A stretch of 64,000 nucleotides of DNA, taken from Caldanaerobius polysaccharolyticus DSM 13641. GTDB lineage: Bacteria; Bacillota; Thermoanaerobacteria; Thermoanaerobacterales; Caldanaerobiaceae. This document shows, piece after piece, positions 51,745 to 60,146 of the stretch (its first letter is position 1; each line of letters starts with the position of its first letter). The DNA is taken from contig NZ_KE386494.1 of assembly GCF_000427425.1 (NCBI RefSeq), positions 682,293 to 746,292 of the forward strand, given 5' to 3'. The translations under genes and the position numbers were made by a program. The notes under the pieces are model-generated. The model was given only the letters and a program-made list of their open reading frames with translations. It ran no database searches and had not been told where the DNA came from.

Positions 51745-51990
51745 CAGGTAAGATTGATAATTTTCATTCCATCTGCCTGTCACATTTACTGTATGGGGTT
51801 CGGACAGTGTTGGACTTCGTTTTGTAATGCAAACTCTTTCGACCAAATCAACCTTAATGCGATTTTCGTTCATCCAATCGAAGCTTTACCTCAAGCTTCC
51901 TCCAGGCTCCACCTCACGGTAGGCACCTTACTTTCGGTTAATGGTTCCCACTGCCAACCCCATAGCAAACATTCACCGCTTGCCAAAGGA
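51745..51990 (-). mobile_element. Probable group II intron 5' fragment (domain I part)
   Basis: The segment begins right after the permease stop codon and has no protein sense. On the minus strand, AACCGAAAGTAAGG, GTGAGGTGGAGCC, GGTAAAGCTTCGATTGG, CACTGTCCGAACCCC, TGTGACAGGCAGATGG and CTTACCTGGG follow each other in the style of the RNA that precedes maturase genes in bacterial group II introns. It breaks off before any maturase sequence. The call rests on my memory of such introns, not on an alignment. The other spacer here (51555-51611 and 51696-51744) holds nothing else I recognise. Confidence 0.5.
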
Positions 51991-52893
51991 TTAACCTTTT
52001 AAAGATCCAATCATAACACCTTTTTCAAAATACTTTTGTATAAAGGGGTAGAATAAAAGTATTGGTACAGTAGAAACAATAATTACACCGTATTTAACCG
52101 CATCTGCATACTGTTGGGCATAACCTCCCGCATTACCACCCAATCCAGCACCCTCTGCAAAGACCTGGTTGACAAGAAGAATATCACGTAATATAATTTG
52201 CAACGGCTTTAAGTTGTCACTTTTGATATAAATAAGAGCTGTAAAGAAATCATTCCAGTGCCCAACCATGTAATAAAGTGCCATAACTGCGATTATAGGC
52301 TTTGAAAGGGGTAATACAATTTTCCCGAAGAATTGGAAATGAGAACAACCATCTAATGATGCTGCTTCATATAACTCTTTTGGAATCGACTCTTCAAAGA
52401 AGGTACGAGTTATTATAAGGTTAAAGACGTTGACACAAAATGGTATGATAAATACCCACATTGTATCAATTAGATGTAATTGCTTAATTAACAAGTACGT
52501 TGGTATTAATCCTCCGTTAAAAAACATTGTAAAAACAAAAAACAACATGATAACGCGTCTTGCACTAAATTCCTTCCTCGATAAAGCATATGCAGCGGGT
52601 AATGTAAACAGTAAATTAACAAGAGTTCCAAGCACTGTATATATAATAGTATTCTTATATCCTATCCATATTCTACCATCTTGAAATATTTGTTTATATC
52701 CATACAAGCTGAAGCCTTTGGGGTATAATGTAACCTGACCAGTAGCAACAAGATTCGCGTTACTCACCGATGCAATAACTATAAAATAGCACGGATAAGC
52801 AATAACTATAAAGATCAGAATACATAGTCCATATACAATAATATCAAATATTACATCGGATATATTCATTTTCTTAATTTTAGAAAAAACCAT
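51991..52893 (-). CDS. CUT1 sugar ABC transporter permease (LplC/AraQ-type)
   Basis: A 300-residue MalG-family permease with six membrane segments. The EAA motif KELYEAASLDGCSHFQFFGKIVLPLSKP docks a cytosolic ATPase, and the protein ends in the typical MIGSLKG. The ATG at 52893 (MVFSKIKKMN) is chosen with GGGGGA upstream. Second permease of the transporter, 52 nt after its partner. No ATPase gene is present, so a shared MsmK/MsiK-type ATPase elsewhere is expected. Confidence 0.9.
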   Translation of the reverse strand: MVFSKIKKMNISDVIFDIIVYGLCILIFIVIAYPCYFIVIASVSNANLVATGQVTLYPKGFSLYGYKQIFQDGRIWIGYKNTIIYTVLGTLVNLLFTLPAAYALSRKEFSARRVIMLFFVFTMFFNGGLIPTYLLIKQLHLIDTMWVFIIPFCVNVFNLIITRTFFEESIPKELYEAASLDGCSHFQFFGKIVLPLSKPIIAVMALYYMVGHWNDFFTALIYIKSDNLKPLQIILRDILLVNQVFAEGAGLGGNAGGYAQQYADAVKYGVIIVSTVPILLFYPFIQKYFEKGVMIGSLKG

Positions 52894-52945
52894 ATAACAT
52901 TCCCCCAATTTATTTCACAACTTTAATACTATATAGGTCAAAATC

Positions 52946-53908
52946 TTACCATAGACTGATATCTGCCAACTTTCTTGCAATGGCATTTGTGCAAATAAGG
53001 AACAAAAAGTTAATAACATTGTTAAATAACCCAATCGCCGATGAATAACTGTATTGGTTGGAAATAATTCCTATCTTATATACATAAGTGGCTATAACTT
53101 CGGAAACAGGAAGATTTAAACTGTTTTGCATCAAGAATACTTTTTCAAAGCCCGTATTTAAAATACCTCCCATGCTAAGAATAAAAAGTATCACAATAGT
53201 TGGAACAAGAGCAGGAATATCAACATACCAAATAGTCTGCCACTTATTTGCGCCGTCAATTTTACACGCATCGTAAAGTTGTGGATCAACTGAGGAAAGT
53301 GCCGCCAGATAAATAATACTGTTCCATCCAGCATGCTGCCATATGTCTGAGCCAACATATACCGGTACAAAAGCAGACGTAGATCCTAAAAGATCTACCT
53401 TACCCAATCCCACTGCTTTCAATAAATGACTGATAATACCGCTATTCGGAGATAAAAGAACAACCAATATACCTACCATAACAACAGTGGAAATAAAATG
53501 AGGTAAGTATACCGTTGTCTGCATAGTCATTTTAATCCGGGAATTTTTAATCTGATTTAAGAGCAGCGCCAAAAATATCGGAGCTGGGAAACCTACTAAT
53601 ATTGAAGTAACAGTTATTGCAAGAGTGTTTCTTATCAAAGTCCAAAATAGATAAGAATCAGTAAACATCTTAAAATACATGAGCCCTTCCCATTTACCTC
53701 CGGTTAAACCTTTAGAAAAATCAAAATCCCTGAAAGCCAATTGTATACCATACATAGGTATATAATTGAATATAAAAATTACAACAATGGCTGGCAATAT
53801 CATTAACCATAACTGATAATCACGTTTTATACTATTAATGAAACTTGCTTTTTTAGGCATTACTATAACATTGCTTTTAGGATTACCCATTTCAGATTTC
53901 AAATACAT
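52946..53908 (-). CDS. CUT1 sugar ABC transporter permease (LplB-type)
   Basis: A 320-residue MalF-family permease without the large periplasmic loop. The ATG at 53908 (MYLKSEMGNPK) is supported by GGGAGGG. LMILPAIVVIFIFNYIPMYGIQLAFRDF is the typical LplB-like first helix, and YDACKIDGANKWQTIWYVDIPAL is the EAA loop. It is separated from the binding protein gene by a strong hairpin that probably sets subunit ratios. Confidence 0.9.
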   Translation of the reverse strand: MYLKSEMGNPKSNVIVMPKKASFINSIKRDYQLWLMILPAIVVIFIFNYIPMYGIQLAFRDFDFSKGLTGGKWEGLMYFKMFTDSYLFWTLIRNTLAITVTSILVGFPAPIFLALLLNQIKNSRIKMTMQTTVYLPHFISTVVMVGILVVLLSPNSGIISHLLKAVGLGKVDLLGSTSAFVPVYVGSDIWQHAGWNSIIYLAALSSVDPQLYDACKIDGANKWQTIWYVDIPALVPTIVILFILSMGGILNTGFEKVFLMQNSLNLPVSEVIATYVYKIGIISNQYSYSSAIGLFNNVINFLFLICTNAIARKLADISLW

Positions 53909-53929
53909 AGATATAACATCCCTCCCACA

Positions 53930-53960
53930 GGAGATGCCATGCCATAGGCATAGCATCTCC
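53930..53960 (-). other. Intercistronic hairpin between binding protein and permease genes
   Basis: GGAGATGCTATGCC and GGCATGGCATCTCC form a 14-bp stem (one T-G pair) with a TAT loop on the minus strand. No T-run follows, so it more likely protects the upstream binding-protein mRNA or slows readthrough, as in other sugar ABC operons where the binding protein is made in excess. Confidence 0.7.
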
Positions 53961-53980
53961 CTAAAATTTACATAATCTTA

Positions 53981-55585
53981 TTAGTTATTTGCTGCTTTCC
54001 ATTTATCGTAATATTTTTGCATAATTTTTGTGATCTCATCTAGACCAGCCTTCTTACACTGTTCAATATAAGAATTCCATTCTTTGTCAATACCTCCCTT
54101 AACTATCCACTGAGACCATTTTGAGTAAGTTAAGTTATTTAAGTTGGTCTGTAAGGTTGCAATTCTCATGTTATCAGCACTATTAAACTTGATATATATA
54201 CCAGGCCATACATCTTTTTTAGGATCAATTTGATTTAAATAAGGATCAAGAACTTTGGTTTCAGCTATAACATTACCTGGATCGGATGGAAGCTTGAGTT
54301 TAATTGAATCTGATATATACATAGGACCATTATCAGCTAATGTGCTAGTCCATTTCCATGTACCTGCATCCATATTAGGATCTTTGGGTGGTAATACAGT
54401 ATATGATCCGTCTCCATTGTCACGTATATTAGGGCCAATAGATCCAAACAGTACCTGAATACTATTAACTGGATTATAGAATTGATCAATAAACTTCATG
54501 GCGGCTTCCTTATTTTTGCATTTTGCAGACATTACAACCATATTAGTACCATAGTTAAGACTGTTATAATCATACTCCCATGTTATCCTACCCGTATAAT
54601 CAGCAAATGGCTTTAAAGGAGGCAATGATTCATATTGTGAAGCCCACTTAGGACCAAATCTATCAGAAGCCATCCAACCAAAGGTAAAACCAACTCTAGG
54701 CGCATCTGGGGAACGTGTAAGATTTTGATAGTGAGTATAATCTTGAGTAAAAACTTCTGGATTAATAAGACCAGCACTCCAAAGTTTATGCAAGAATTCA
54801 ACTAACTTTTTGTAACGTTCGTCAATATAAAAATTCTTTACTACACCATTATCTACATAAAACCCATTCGGACCTGAAAGAGTAATGCCCTCACCACCGA
54901 GCATAACCTGAGCATTAAAAAATCCTGTACCTGGGGCCCAATCCATGGGGATTTCGTCGGTCTTACCATTGCCATTTGGATCTTTCGTCTTAAAAGCTAG
55001 GAGTACATTATAAAGTTCGTCCCAGTTCGTAGGCTCCTTCAAACCCAATTTATTAAGCCAAACTTTATTTATATATTGTCTGGTAGCAGTCTTAGGCCAA
55101 AACCTTTGGTACTTAGGGAGACCATAAATTTTGCCGTCAGGTTGTGTTGACATCTCCTTAAGCTCAGGATGTTCAGAAAACATTTTCTGAATATTCGGAG
55201 CATACTTTTCGATAAGCGGAGTTAAATCTTGAAAAAGTCCCGGAAACTGCGAAAAGTCGCTGTCTGTAATTGCTCCTGGCCCAATGATTAAATCAGGTAT
55301 ATCACCGCTGGCAAGTAATGTACCTTTCTTTTGATCCCAGTCACTGGAAATTTGCTGCCATGTAATTTCAACGCCAGCATCCTTCTCCATTTTTGTAAGC
55401 CATTCCATTTTATTAACATCCTTAGTAAGCGCATGTTTAACAACAATCGCTTTCAAATGCACTACCTGATTCGTAGAAGTTTTATTGGAAGTCGCACTGG
55501 TATTTTTGCTGCTTTTACATCCTGCAAGCAAAGATGTAACGATTAGCACAACAAGAAATAAAGCCAATTTTCCTTTCAATTTCAT
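53981..55585 (-). CDS. Sugar ABC transporter substrate-binding lipoprotein (LplA-like)
   Basis: The 534-residue family-1 extracellular solute-binding protein has lipobox SLLAGC at about residues 18-23 and a Ser/Thr/Asn-rich linker before the mature domain (WLTKMEKDAGVEITWQQ). The large size is typical of binding proteins for oligosaccharides with LplB/LplC permeases. AGGAGG precedes the ATG. Its location between arabinosidase genes suggests arabino-oligosaccharides as ligand; this is inference from context. No AraR-type pair was found directly upstream, only another inverted repeat. Confidence 0.88.
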   Translation of the reverse strand: MKLKGKLALFLVVLIVTSLLAGCKSSKNTSATSNKTSTNQVVHLKAIVVKHALTKDVNKMEWLTKMEKDAGVEITWQQISSDWDQKKGTLLASGDIPDLIIGPGAITDSDFSQFPGLFQDLTPLIEKYAPNIQKMFSEHPELKEMSTQPDGKIYGLPKYQRFWPKTATRQYINKVWLNKLGLKEPTNWDELYNVLLAFKTKDPNGNGKTDEIPMDWAPGTGFFNAQVMLGGEGITLSGPNGFYVDNGVVKNFYIDERYKKLVEFLHKLWSAGLINPEVFTQDYTHYQNLTRSPDAPRVGFTFGWMASDRFGPKWASQYESLPPLKPFADYTGRITWEYDYNSLNYGTNMVVMSAKCKNKEAAMKFIDQFYNPVNSIQVLFGSIGPNIRDNGDGSYTVLPPKDPNMDAGTWKWTSTLADNGPMYISDSIKLKLPSDPGNVIAETKVLDPYLNQIDPKKDVWPGIYIKFNSADNMRIATLQTNLNNLTYSKWSQWIVKGGIDKEWNSYIEQCKKAGLDEITKIMQKYYDKWKAANN

Positions 55586-55708
55586 CTTTATTTCCTCCTC
55601 ATATTTTACTTTTTAAAAATAATAGTTTTTAATGCGATAATAATGTAATTATTTTAATCAGCACTTCCAAACCACCTCTTTGTTCAATCTGTAATTTAAG
55701 GCAAAAGT

Positions 55709-55728
55709 TCGTGATCATGTATTCACGA
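55709..55728. promoter_or_regulatory. Inverted repeat upstream of the oligosaccharide transporter genes
   Basis: TCGTGA-N8-TCACGA lies about 125 bp upstream of the binding-protein start. It is a plausible dimer operator unlike the AraR boxes, so the transporter may answer to a different regulator. Confidence 0.35.
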
Positions 55729-55792
55729 CGATACTTTACCACTCTCCTTTTCTTACAAATTGAATTTTTTCTAATTGCTTGTATGAAAACTA

Positions 55793-55849
55793 TATCAAAA
55801 AAGTGAGCAATTGCTTATGAAAATGTAATTAGTATGAAATCACTCACTT
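55793..55849 (-). terminator. Terminator overlapping the end of the GH127b gene
   Basis: On the minus strand AAGTGAG (within the last codons) pairs with CTCACTT, followed by TTTTTGATATAG. A small AGCAATTGCT dyad lies inside the loop. It separates GH127b from the transporter unit. Confidence 0.5.
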
Positions 55850-57687
55850 ACTATGCGATTGTACATATAGTACCATTTCATTTCTCCAACTTTATAAAAA
55901 GGCCTAAAAGTTCTTGTTATAAAGCTATAACCCAAATCGTGTCCCTTTTTAGTTTTAAAAATCATATCCTCATTACTAATTTTTTCTATCCAATTCCCTG
56001 GATTATTAACATCTCCCTTTAAAATGGTCATTTCATCACAGACTAAAACTACAGGTCCATAACAAAGTGCAACGATATCAGGGTTCTGTTTGTCAACTGC
56101 TTTAAAGTATAAATGAAATGGAAATTCAATTGATACAATATCCCCATTTTGCCACTTTCTTGATATAACACCCCATTCATTGGCTCTCGCATTAAGCTCA
56201 ATATCTTCTCCATTTATCTTTACTTTTACCCCTCTTTTTACCCAAGATGGTACTCTAAATTTAAAAGAGAATTCAATATCTTTATCTGTTGTTATTACAA
56301 ATTTCACCTTATCTTCTTCAGGATACTTAGAGAAGTTTTGTATTTCAATATTTACGGAATCCTTTTCCCATTTAACTCTAGATGGCAAGTATTGGCTAAC
56401 GTATAAACTTTCATCATCATAATAATATAAAAGATTATAGTACTCAGCTACGTCATGGGGAAAAGTTCCAGTGCAGCATTGCCATGCAAAATTTGCACCC
56501 CCATTCTGAAGTCGTCTATCCTCAACTGTTTTTACAGCGCCATCAATAAAATAATTTGCATAATATTGAATTTTACCACCAGGTGCTATAGGTAATAGAG
56601 CACCAATTGCGTTATATAACATTTTTTCTACCCAATCACCATATTTAGCATTCCCTGTAAACTGTAATAAATAATTACATAATTTAAAGACAGCCCAAGT
56701 ACAACATGAAACTTCACAATTACCCCACGTATCACTTCTAACTCTTTTGCCACCAAAAAATGTAGTATAAAACGGGTTTTTTAATGTTTCATCCCATGTC
56801 GATTTTAGTGCATCCCCTAAATATCCTTCATTTTCACCAAACAAAGTCTCTGCCGGCCCATATCCTCCTGTTGCATATATATGTTTTGTTGTTAACTCAT
56901 CATATGCATTTTTTATAATATCTAAATACCTTTTTTCTTTCTTTACCTCATATGCTCGTGCAGCACTGCTTAAAGTATTTACATGACTATATGCGTGTCT
57001 CGGACCTATCTTAAATTCTTTATCCAAAAACTTATTCCAATAAAAATCATACTCCCATTCATTTGCAAATGCTTTATATTTTACATCTCCTGTTAATTCG
57101 TAAGCTCTATATAAGTTCTCTGGTAAAGTATACCATTCGATCATTTGAGAGTCCGTTATTTCTTTATCCTGAATACCATCTCTTTTTATGTTCCTTTTTA
57201 AATTTTTAATTGCCCAATCAGTAATTATACTTGCACATTCTATAGCCTTTTTATATCCTATATACTCATATACATCTAGCAGTCCTCCAAGTAACTTTTC
57301 ATATATATATGAGCTTTTATTACCATGGGGATACATTCCATTTCCTTCTTCATCTATGCACTTTGCCCATTCGTTTATAAGATAATACACTTTTTCTTTT
57401 AATCTAATATCTTGTGTAATGATATACATTTTAGAAAGAGCGCCCACTATTTGACCAAATATATCACCATCAATACCATACCACCCAGTTAATTCCTGTC
57501 CTGGTGTTTCAAATCCAGCCTTTTTCCTAAAACCAAAAAGAAGACTATCATTTGGTATATTAAGATAAAATTCAACAGCATCATCAAATTGCTTTTTCCA
57601 ATGACTATCCATAAGAGTTACATTCTTATATTTAAAAGAATTTATTTTATAAATGTCACTTGGTATAACAAGCACCTCCCCAAACAT
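55840..57687 (-). CDS. GH127-family beta-L-arabinofuranosidase-like protein (copy b)
   Basis: The 615-residue protein is a divergent GH127 member. The Cys/Glu set appears as GNCEVSCCTWAVF and WQCCTGTFPHDVAEY, and the barrel segments ELTGWYGIDGDIFGQIVGALSK and DRRLQNGGANFAWQCC fit the family. ATG 57687 with a weak AGGA upstream is listed as start; a strong GGGGAGG lies inside codons 3-5, so a start a few codons later at a rare codon is possible. It has its own control region with the shared module and AraR boxes, and a terminator, so it is a single-gene unit. Confidence 0.83.
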   Translation of the reverse strand: MFGEVLVIPSDIYKINSFKYKNVTLMDSHWKKQFDDAVEFYLNIPNDSLLFGFRKKAGFETPGQELTGWYGIDGDIFGQIVGALSKMYIITQDIRLKEKVYYLINEWAKCIDEEGNGMYPHGNKSSYIYEKLLGGLLDVYEYIGYKKAIECASIITDWAIKNLKRNIKRDGIQDKEITDSQMIEWYTLPENLYRAYELTGDVKYKAFANEWEYDFYWNKFLDKEFKIGPRHAYSHVNTLSSAARAYEVKKEKRYLDIIKNAYDELTTKHIYATGGYGPAETLFGENEGYLGDALKSTWDETLKNPFYTTFFGGKRVRSDTWGNCEVSCCTWAVFKLCNYLLQFTGNAKYGDWVEKMLYNAIGALLPIAPGGKIQYYANYFIDGAVKTVEDRRLQNGGANFAWQCCTGTFPHDVAEYYNLLYYYDDESLYVSQYLPSRVKWEKDSVNIEIQNFSKYPEEDKVKFVITTDKDIEFSFKFRVPSWVKRGVKVKINGEDIELNARANEWGVISRKWQNGDIVSIEFPFHLYFKAVDKQNPDIVALCYGPVVLVCDEMTILKGDVNNPGNWIEKISNEDMIFKTKKGHDLGYSFITRTFRPFYKVGEMKWYYMYNRIVSE

Positions 57688-57797
57688 CAATATCCTGTGA
57701 AACGAAATAATCCTCTTCCTCGATTATTCTTCGTTCTTTACATTTATTACCTAAAAAGCGTTTTTATTGTATACCACCTTCCTTTCTTTTTCTACAG

Positions 57798-57838
57798 TAT
57801 ACGTACATTTTGTAAATTAAGATTAAAATGTACGTATA
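57798..57838 (-). promoter_or_regulatory. Paired AraR boxes upstream of GH127b
   Basis: TATACGTACA (57798-57807) and TGTACGTATA (57829-57838) have centres 31 bp apart and lie just downstream of the predicted promoter, a position suited to blocking transcription. Confidence 0.7.
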
Positions 57839-57856
57839 TTTCTATTTTCTACATTT

Positions 57857-57977
57857 AGAATACTCTTTTATAAAAACATTTTCAAAGTCCAAATTTGGCC
57901 AAATTCATTGAATATTCGCCGTTTTTTTTTTTTCTAGAACATTACTCGTAATTTCTCATTCTCTCTCCATTTTTCTC
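57857..57977 (-). promoter_or_regulatory. GH127b promoter and shared ~107-bp upstream control module (copy B)
   Basis: On the minus strand -35 TTGAAA (57885-57880), 17 nt, TATTCT (57862-57857). The module 57977-57871 matches 24901-24795 upstream of xylF, with an A12 tract, the GAATATTC dyad and the CCAAATTTGG dyad in the same positions. The remaining spacer up to 58075 shows nothing further. Confidence 0.6.
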
Positions 57978-58075
57978 CTATATGTGTTAAAAATACCTTT
58001 ATCTCAATGTGAATCGGCCAACTCTATGTCTCTCTGTTTATAGAATATATACGGTAACCGACAGTAAGCAATTCT

Positions 58076-58120
58076 AAACAAAATGCTGTATATCCTGACT
58101 AGTTAATCAAGATACACAGC
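58076..58120 (-). terminator. Terminator after the GH31 gene
   Basis: On the minus strand GCTGTGTATC and GATATACAGC (one G-T pair) enclose a 16-nt loop and are followed by ATTTTGTTT, 10 nt past the GH31 stop. Confidence 0.7.
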
Positions 58121-58130
58121 GTTCATTAAA

Positions 58131-60113
58131 TCAAACCTTTATAGGAAGATTAGCATCTTTCCTAGTAAACAACGGTATAATATCCAGCGGTGCATTACAA
58201 TTAATATATTGCCCGCCATTATAAACTAAGCCTGAATTAACTTCTCTCCATTCCGTACCTACCGGCAAATAAACTTCTCTTGACCTTGCACCTTCGTAAA
58301 GTACAGGAGCAACAAGAATATCTGGACCAAACATAAATTCATCCTCTATGTTCCAAGCTTCTTTATCATTTGGAAAATCATAAAATAGCGGACGCATTGG
58401 TGGTGTGCCTTTTTCATGTGCAGTTTTCATCTGTTCCATAATGTAAGGACGCAGTCTTTCTCGTAAAAATAGCAAATTTTTTATTATTTCATAAGCTTCT
58501 TCTCCAAAGCTCCATACTTCATTCGGCCCACAAGTATCAACATCATATATACCTGTATCTTCACCTCCAGCGTCCTCTCCTGTTGGTAATCGATGTCCGT
58601 GCAATCTGAAAATCGGACAAAATGTTCCATACTGGAACCAACGAATAATTAATTCACGGAACTTCTCATCTTGGGGGTCGCCTCCAAAAAATCCACCTAT
58701 ATCTGTTGTCCACCATGGTATTCCAGAAAGTCCTATATTAAGGCCAGCACACACCTGTTTACGCAAAGTTTCAAAACTTGAATGGATGTCACCAGACCAT
58801 ACAGCAGCTCCATAACGCTGGCTTCCAGCCCAAGCACAACGCGCAAGATTAATAACATCGTTAATGCCCTCTTTCACCATTCCGTCATAAAAAGCCTTTG
58901 CATAAAGCATTGGATATATATTACCAACTTCTAAGTTTGGACCTAAGTAATAACGTATGTTGTCAAAATCGTGAACCGAATATTCTGGCTCAGCTTCATC
59001 AAGCCAAAAGATTCGTATACCATATTTGAAATAATTCTCTTTAACCTTATTCCATACATATTTTTGAGCGTCAGGGTTTGTAAAATCAACAAACACCTCA
59101 TTTCCCTGAAAAATCTTTTGGGTGCGAATACCACGGTCAGTTCGTACAAGATACCCCTTGTGTTTCATTTCACTATAGTTTTTACTACGTGGATCTACAG
59201 TAGGCCAAATTGAAACCATAAGCTGGATATCCATTTCTTTAAGCTCTTTTACCATCCCTTCAGGATCTGGCCAATATTTCGGATCAAAATACCATTCACC
59301 CTGCTGCGGCCAATGGAAAAAATCAATAACTATCACTGAGATAGGCAATCCTCTGCGTTTATATTCCCGCGCGACCTCAAGCAACTCTTCCTGAGTGCGA
59401 TACCGCAGCTTACATTGCCAGAATCCTGAAGCAAAATAAGGCATCATTGGTGGTCGACCTGTGACCTGCGTATATCTTTCAACAATTTCAGCAGGAGTAT
59501 CTCCTGCGGTAACCCAATAATCAATTAATGGCGTTACTTCAGCTACCCATGTAGTACAATTTCTAGCAAATGATACACGCCCGTAAGCTGGATTATGCCA
59601 TAAAAAGCCATAACCACGGTTTGATAAAGCAAAAGGAATATTTACCTGGGAGTTACGCTGCGCCAGTTCGAGTTCACAGCCTTTTAAATTTAAAAATGGT
59701 TCCTGTCGTTGCCCTAGTCCATAAAACTTTTCTCCTTCAACTCCTTCAAAACGCACTGTCGCTTTATATAAACCACCTGGTATTGGCTTAAGTCGGTTGT
59801 TAACGTCTTGTCTATTCTGCCAGCGTTCGGCAATCAATGTTTCTCCTTTTTCGTTTTCAAACTTCACAAAGCCATATTCATTTATACGACATGTAAGCTT
59901 ACCATTGGTAATCGATGCACATTTTTCATCAATTTTGATTTCGACTTTGCTTTTATGCTGTGGCAAAAGAGCCCACTCTCTATCTTCAGGCATTTTTGCT
60001 TCCATGGTGCAACGTAATCGCAAGCTGTTTTCACCCCAAGGTTCAATCCAAAGCTTTTCTCCATCGTACTCACGTATAAGGCGATTTCCTTCAACCCGGA
60101 ATATACTTTCCAT
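58131..60113 (-). CDS. GH31 alpha-glycosidase, probable alpha-xylosidase
   Basis: A 660-residue GH31 retaining glycosidase. The barrel signature IVIDFFHWPQQGEWYFDPKYWPD, the nucleophile Asp in IFWLDEAEPEY and the WSGDIHSSFETLRKQV acid/base region are visible. WLDEAEPE and the FHW...W-x-FDP pattern resemble alpha-xylosidases of the XylS type more than alpha-glucosidases. No signal peptide. It follows the GH42 gene by 33 nt in a two-gene unit. It may trim alpha-xylose or related side groups from imported hemicellulose oligomers. Confidence 0.87.
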   Translation of the reverse strand: MESIFRVEGNRLIREYDGEKLWIEPWGENSLRLRCTMEAKMPEDREWALLPQHKSKVEIKIDEKCASITNGKLTCRINEYGFVKFENEKGETLIAERWQNRQDVNNRLKPIPGGLYKATVRFEGVEGEKFYGLGQRQEPFLNLKGCELELAQRNSQVNIPFALSNRGYGFLWHNPAYGRVSFARNCTTWVAEVTPLIDYWVTAGDTPAEIVERYTQVTGRPPMMPYFASGFWQCKLRYRTQEELLEVAREYKRRGLPISVIVIDFFHWPQQGEWYFDPKYWPDPEGMVKELKEMDIQLMVSIWPTVDPRSKNYSEMKHKGYLVRTDRGIRTQKIFQGNEVFVDFTNPDAQKYVWNKVKENYFKYGIRIFWLDEAEPEYSVHDFDNIRYYLGPNLEVGNIYPMLYAKAFYDGMVKEGINDVINLARCAWAGSQRYGAAVWSGDIHSSFETLRKQVCAGLNIGLSGIPWWTTDIGGFFGGDPQDEKFRELIIRWFQYGTFCPIFRLHGHRLPTGEDAGGEDTGIYDVDTCGPNEVWSFGEEAYEIIKNLLFLRERLRPYIMEQMKTAHEKGTPPMRPLFYDFPNDKEAWNIEDEFMFGPDILVAPVLYEGARSREVYLPVGTEWREVNSGLVYNGGQYINCNAPLDIIPLFTRKDANLPIKV

Positions 60114-60146
60114 ATTTCTCCTCCTCCAATATGGATTTGACCAACT

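Noticed and set aside
51754..52002. 82-codon plus-strand frame downstream of the permease
   Set aside because: It runs through the group-II-intron-like RNA on the opposite strand, lacks a ribosome site and has no protein-like pattern.
57691..58130. CRISPR or tandem repeat array
   Set aside because: Only a two-copy dispersed module and two AraR boxes are present; no regular repeat-spacer pattern.
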